From: Hyphomicrobiales bacterium
GTDB taxonomy: Bacteria > Pseudomonadota > Alphaproteobacteria > Rhizobiales > Xanthobacteraceae
Direction: 5' to 3'
DNA length: 64,000 nt
Assembly: GCA_017305555.1 (NCBI GenBank)
Contig: JAFKKM010000010.1
Span: forward strand, 59,656 to 123,655
Shown here piece after piece: positions 62,523-64,000 of this stretch (positions are counted from its first letter, which is position 1; each line of letters opens with the position of its first letter). The translations under genes and the position numbers were made by a program. The notes under the pieces are model-generated. The model was not told the DNA's origin, made no database searches, and worked only from the letters and a program-made list of their open reading frames with translations.

Positions 62523-62537
62523 TTAACCGGTCGTTAA
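62523..62537. promoter_or_regulatory. CtrA-type box before flgB
   Basis: TTAACCGGTCGTTAA, then C, is TTAA-N7-TTAA with the favoured CC after the first TTAA. It ends 52 bp before the flgB ATG. In Caulobacter the early class II flagellar genes, including flgB, flgC and fliE, are CtrA-controlled. The 356-bp gap 62234-62589 holds no gene and also serves fliO on the other strand. Confidence 0.65.
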
Positions 62538-62589
62538 CTATAGCGCGGCAAATTCTGCCTACCTGCGGTCGCAGGGCGAGGACCGGACA

Positions 62590-63000
62590 ATGGCTATCAA
62601 CGATCTTCCGACGCTGTCTGCGTTGCGGGCCAAGATGCAGTGGCATCAGGAACGCCAGCGCGTGCTGGCGGAGAACATCGCCAATTCCGACACGCCGAAC
62701 TTCCGGCCGCGCGATCTGGTGGAGCCGAAGTTCGACAAGAACGGCCTGCCTCCGCCCGGCGCGCCGATGGGCACCCTGCCGATGGCGCGCACCTCGGCCA
62801 GCCACATGGCGGCGATCGGCGGCGCGCCGAGTTTTCCGCAGAACCGCAATGGCGGTTTTGAGACGCGGCCTGCCGGCAACGCCGTCAATCTCGAAGACCA
62901 GATGCTCAAGGTCTCGCAGAACCAGATGGACTACGCCGCGGTGACCTCGCTCTACAGCCGCAGCCTCAACCTGCTGAAGACCGCGATCGGCAAGCGCTGA
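62590..63000 (+). CDS. flgB: Proximal rod protein FlgB
   Basis: A 136-residue rod protein. The N-terminus holds LRAKMQWHQERQRVLAENIA followed by NSDTPNFRPRDL, the standard rod motif, and the C-terminus NQMDYAAVTSLYSRSLNLLK. It forms the proximal rod just outside the MS ring. It is the first gene of flgB-flgC-fliE (28 and 19 bp gaps), with a CtrA-type box upstream. Confidence 0.95.
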   Translation: MAINDLPTLSALRAKMQWHQERQRVLAENIANSDTPNFRPRDLVEPKFDKNGLPPPGAPMGTLPMARTSASHMAAIGGAPSFPQNRNGGFETRPAGNAVNLEDQMLKVSQNQMDYAAVTSLYSRSLNLLKTAIGKR

Positions 63001-63028
63001 CGCAGCCGCAGCCTAGGGAGATCATGAC

Positions 63029-63454
63029 ATGGCAGACGAGGGAATGGACTTCATCCGCTCGATGAGCATCGCGACCTCCGGGTTGCGGGCGCAGGCGGGC
63101 CGGATGCGGGTGATCTCGGAGAACATCGCCAACGCCGACTCCACCGCGCAGACCGCCGGCGGTGATCCCTATCGCCGTAAGGTGCCGACGTTCTCATCGA
63201 CGCTCGATCGCTCGCTCGACGCGCGCGTGGTGTCGCTTGGCCGCATCCGCCCGGATAATTCCAGTTTCCGCGTTAAGCACGAGCCGGGCAATCCGGCGGC
63301 CGATGCCAGCGGCAACGTCAAGTATCCCAACGTCAATCCGGTCATCGAAATGACCGACATGCGCGACGCGCAGCGGTCCTACGAGGCCAACCTCAACATC
63401 ATCAGCGCCACGCGGCGGATGATCCAACGCACCCTCGACATCCTCAAAGCCTGA
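63029..63454 (+). CDS. flgC: Proximal rod protein FlgC
   Basis: A 141-residue rod protein: MSIATSGLRAQAGRMRVISE followed by NIANADSTAQTAGGDPYRRK, and the C-terminal MTDMRDAQRSYEANLNIISA helix. The N-terminal MADEGMDFIR precedes the usual start region, so the internal Met residues (MDF or MSI) are alternatives. It packs with FlgB in the proximal rod. It is the second gene of the unit. Confidence 0.95.
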   Translation: MADEGMDFIRSMSIATSGLRAQAGRMRVISENIANADSTAQTAGGDPYRRKVPTFSSTLDRSLDARVVSLGRIRPDNSSFRVKHEPGNPAADASGNVKYPNVNPVIEMTDMRDAQRSYEANLNIISATRRMIQRTLDILKA

Positions 63455-63473
63455 CTTTTAAGGAGCCATCGCC

Positions 63474-63788
63474 ATGGCAACGCCGACCGCCGCCGCCAAC
63501 GCCTATGCCAGCCTTGCTAAGATGATGTCCCCGGGCGGTGCTGGTGCCGCCAAGGGAGCCGAAGCAACCGGCCCATCGTTCGGTGCGCTACTGAAAGACG
63601 CGATCGGTAGCGTGATGGATGCCGGCCGCAAGTCCGACGCCCAGACGGTGGCGATGGCCAACGGCAAGGCCAACGTCATGGATGTGGTGACCGCGGTGGC
63701 CGAAACCGACGTCGCTGTCTCGACGCTTGTGTCGGTGCGCGACCGGGTGATCCAGTCCTACGAAGACATCATGCGGATGCCGATCTGA
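63474..63788 (+). CDS. fliE: Hook-basal body protein FliE
   Basis: A 104-residue protein. ATGPSFGALLKDAIGSVMDA is the conserved first helix, then VAMANGKANVMDVVTAVAET and DVAVSTLVSVRDRVIQSYED, ending IMRMPI, a classic FliE C-terminus. It joins the MS ring and export gate to the rod. AAGGAG lies 9 nt before the ATG. A family A repeat follows 36 bp after the stop. Confidence 0.95.
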   Translation: MATPTAAANAYASLAKMMSPGGAGAAKGAEATGPSFGALLKDAIGSVMDAGRKSDAQTVAMANGKANVMDVVTAVAETDVAVSTLVSVRDRVIQSYEDIMRMPI

Positions 63789-63823
63789 CGGAAACGTTTT
63801 TAGATGAAGTGCAACACCAAGAT

Positions 63824-63944
63824 CGTCGTCCCCGCGAAGGCGGGGACCCATACACCGCAGCGGTTCGGTTCTCTCACCAAGGCTAGTTTCTTTTCTAACA
63901 ACTGAGGCCAGGGGTTATGGGTCCCCGCCTTCGCGGGGACGACG
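63824..63944. repeat. Palindromic repeat family A, copy 9
   Basis: End hairpins CGTCCCCGCGAAGGCGGGGA and CCCCGCCTTCGCGGGG; the core starts CACCGCAGCGG and ends CCAGGGGTTATGGG. It directly follows fliE. Confidence 0.9.
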
Positions 63945-63978
63945 CCGAAGTTGGTTGAATGCTACGAATTTTGGAATC

Positions 63979-64000
63979 GTCATTGCGAGCGAAGCGAAGC
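63979..64000. repeat. Palindromic repeat family B, copy 6, cut by the window end
   Basis: Only the left arm is visible: GTCATTGCGAGCGAAGCGAA then GC. It lies about 35 bp after the family A copy, the only place in the window where the two families are next to each other. Confidence 0.8.

Overview
The window looks like the chromosome of a budding or polar-growing alphaproteobacterium of the Bradyrhizobium/Rhodopseudomonas/Afipia group (Hyphomicrobiales, Nitrobacteraceae). The grounds are GC-rich coding DNA, a flagellar cluster with fliX, flbT, flaF and motE, CtrA-type TTAA-N7-TTAA boxes, a thioredoxin-reductase-like ferredoxin-NADP reductase, an alphaproteobacterial DksA, and several families of short palindromic repeats typical of this group. 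The assignment is by pattern recognition, not by alignment.

Positions 1-32,600 are mostly housekeeping and accessory metabolism. They hold the 3' part of murJ, an orphan CoxL-like molybdenum hydroxylase followed by two c-type cytochromes, a CHRD protein, a stand-alone Lrp/AsnC effector domain and thiD. Next comes a lipid module (PmtA-like methyltransferase, PlcP-like metallophosphoesterase, Agt-like glycosyltransferase) with a near-consensus PHO box just ahead of the phosphoesterase. After a threonine dehydratase, an unknown acidic protein, an MFS carrier and a dipeptide epimerase comes a 1,886-residue membrane-anchored coiled-coil protein built on 22-residue repeats. It is probably the counterpart of the Agrobacterium growth pole ring protein. 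An HPt protein, ferredoxin, thioesterase, ferredoxin-NADP reductase, DUF2147 protein, SGNH hydrolase, YbhN-type membrane protein, universal stress protein, SixA, an FAD oxidoreductase and MsrB complete this half.

Positions 32,600-63,800 are a flagellar region in several transcription units: flgE-flgK-flgL (+), flbT (-), fliC (+), flaF plus an unknown gene (+), a FlaG-like gene (-), flgI-flgJ-flgN-like (-), fliX (+), flgF-flgG-flgA-flgH (-), fliL-fliM-DUF6468-motE plus two more (+), fliO-fliP (-) and flgB-flgC-fliE (+). A non-flagellar block (HxlR regulator, NAD(P)-binding protein, dksA, MOSC protein, an unknown membrane-anchored protein) sits between fliX and flgH. Export and switch genes such as fliF, fliG, flhA and flhB are not here.

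The regulatory layout is readable. Three -24/-12 (sigma-54) promoters precede the hook and rod/ring operons (flgE, flgI, flgF). TTAA-N7-TTAA CtrA-type boxes precede flgB, lie between flbT and fliC, and, in weaker form, precede fliX and the large TPR gene. One also lies between the giant coiled-coil gene and the HPt gene. This fits a CtrA to FliX/FlbD to sigma-54 hierarchy.

Fifteen copies of two palindromic repeat families (about 85-135 bp each) sit in intergenic gaps. Every complete copy lies behind at least one gene's 3' end and none lies in a divergent promoter gap. No rRNA, tRNA, CRISPR array or transposase gene was recognised.
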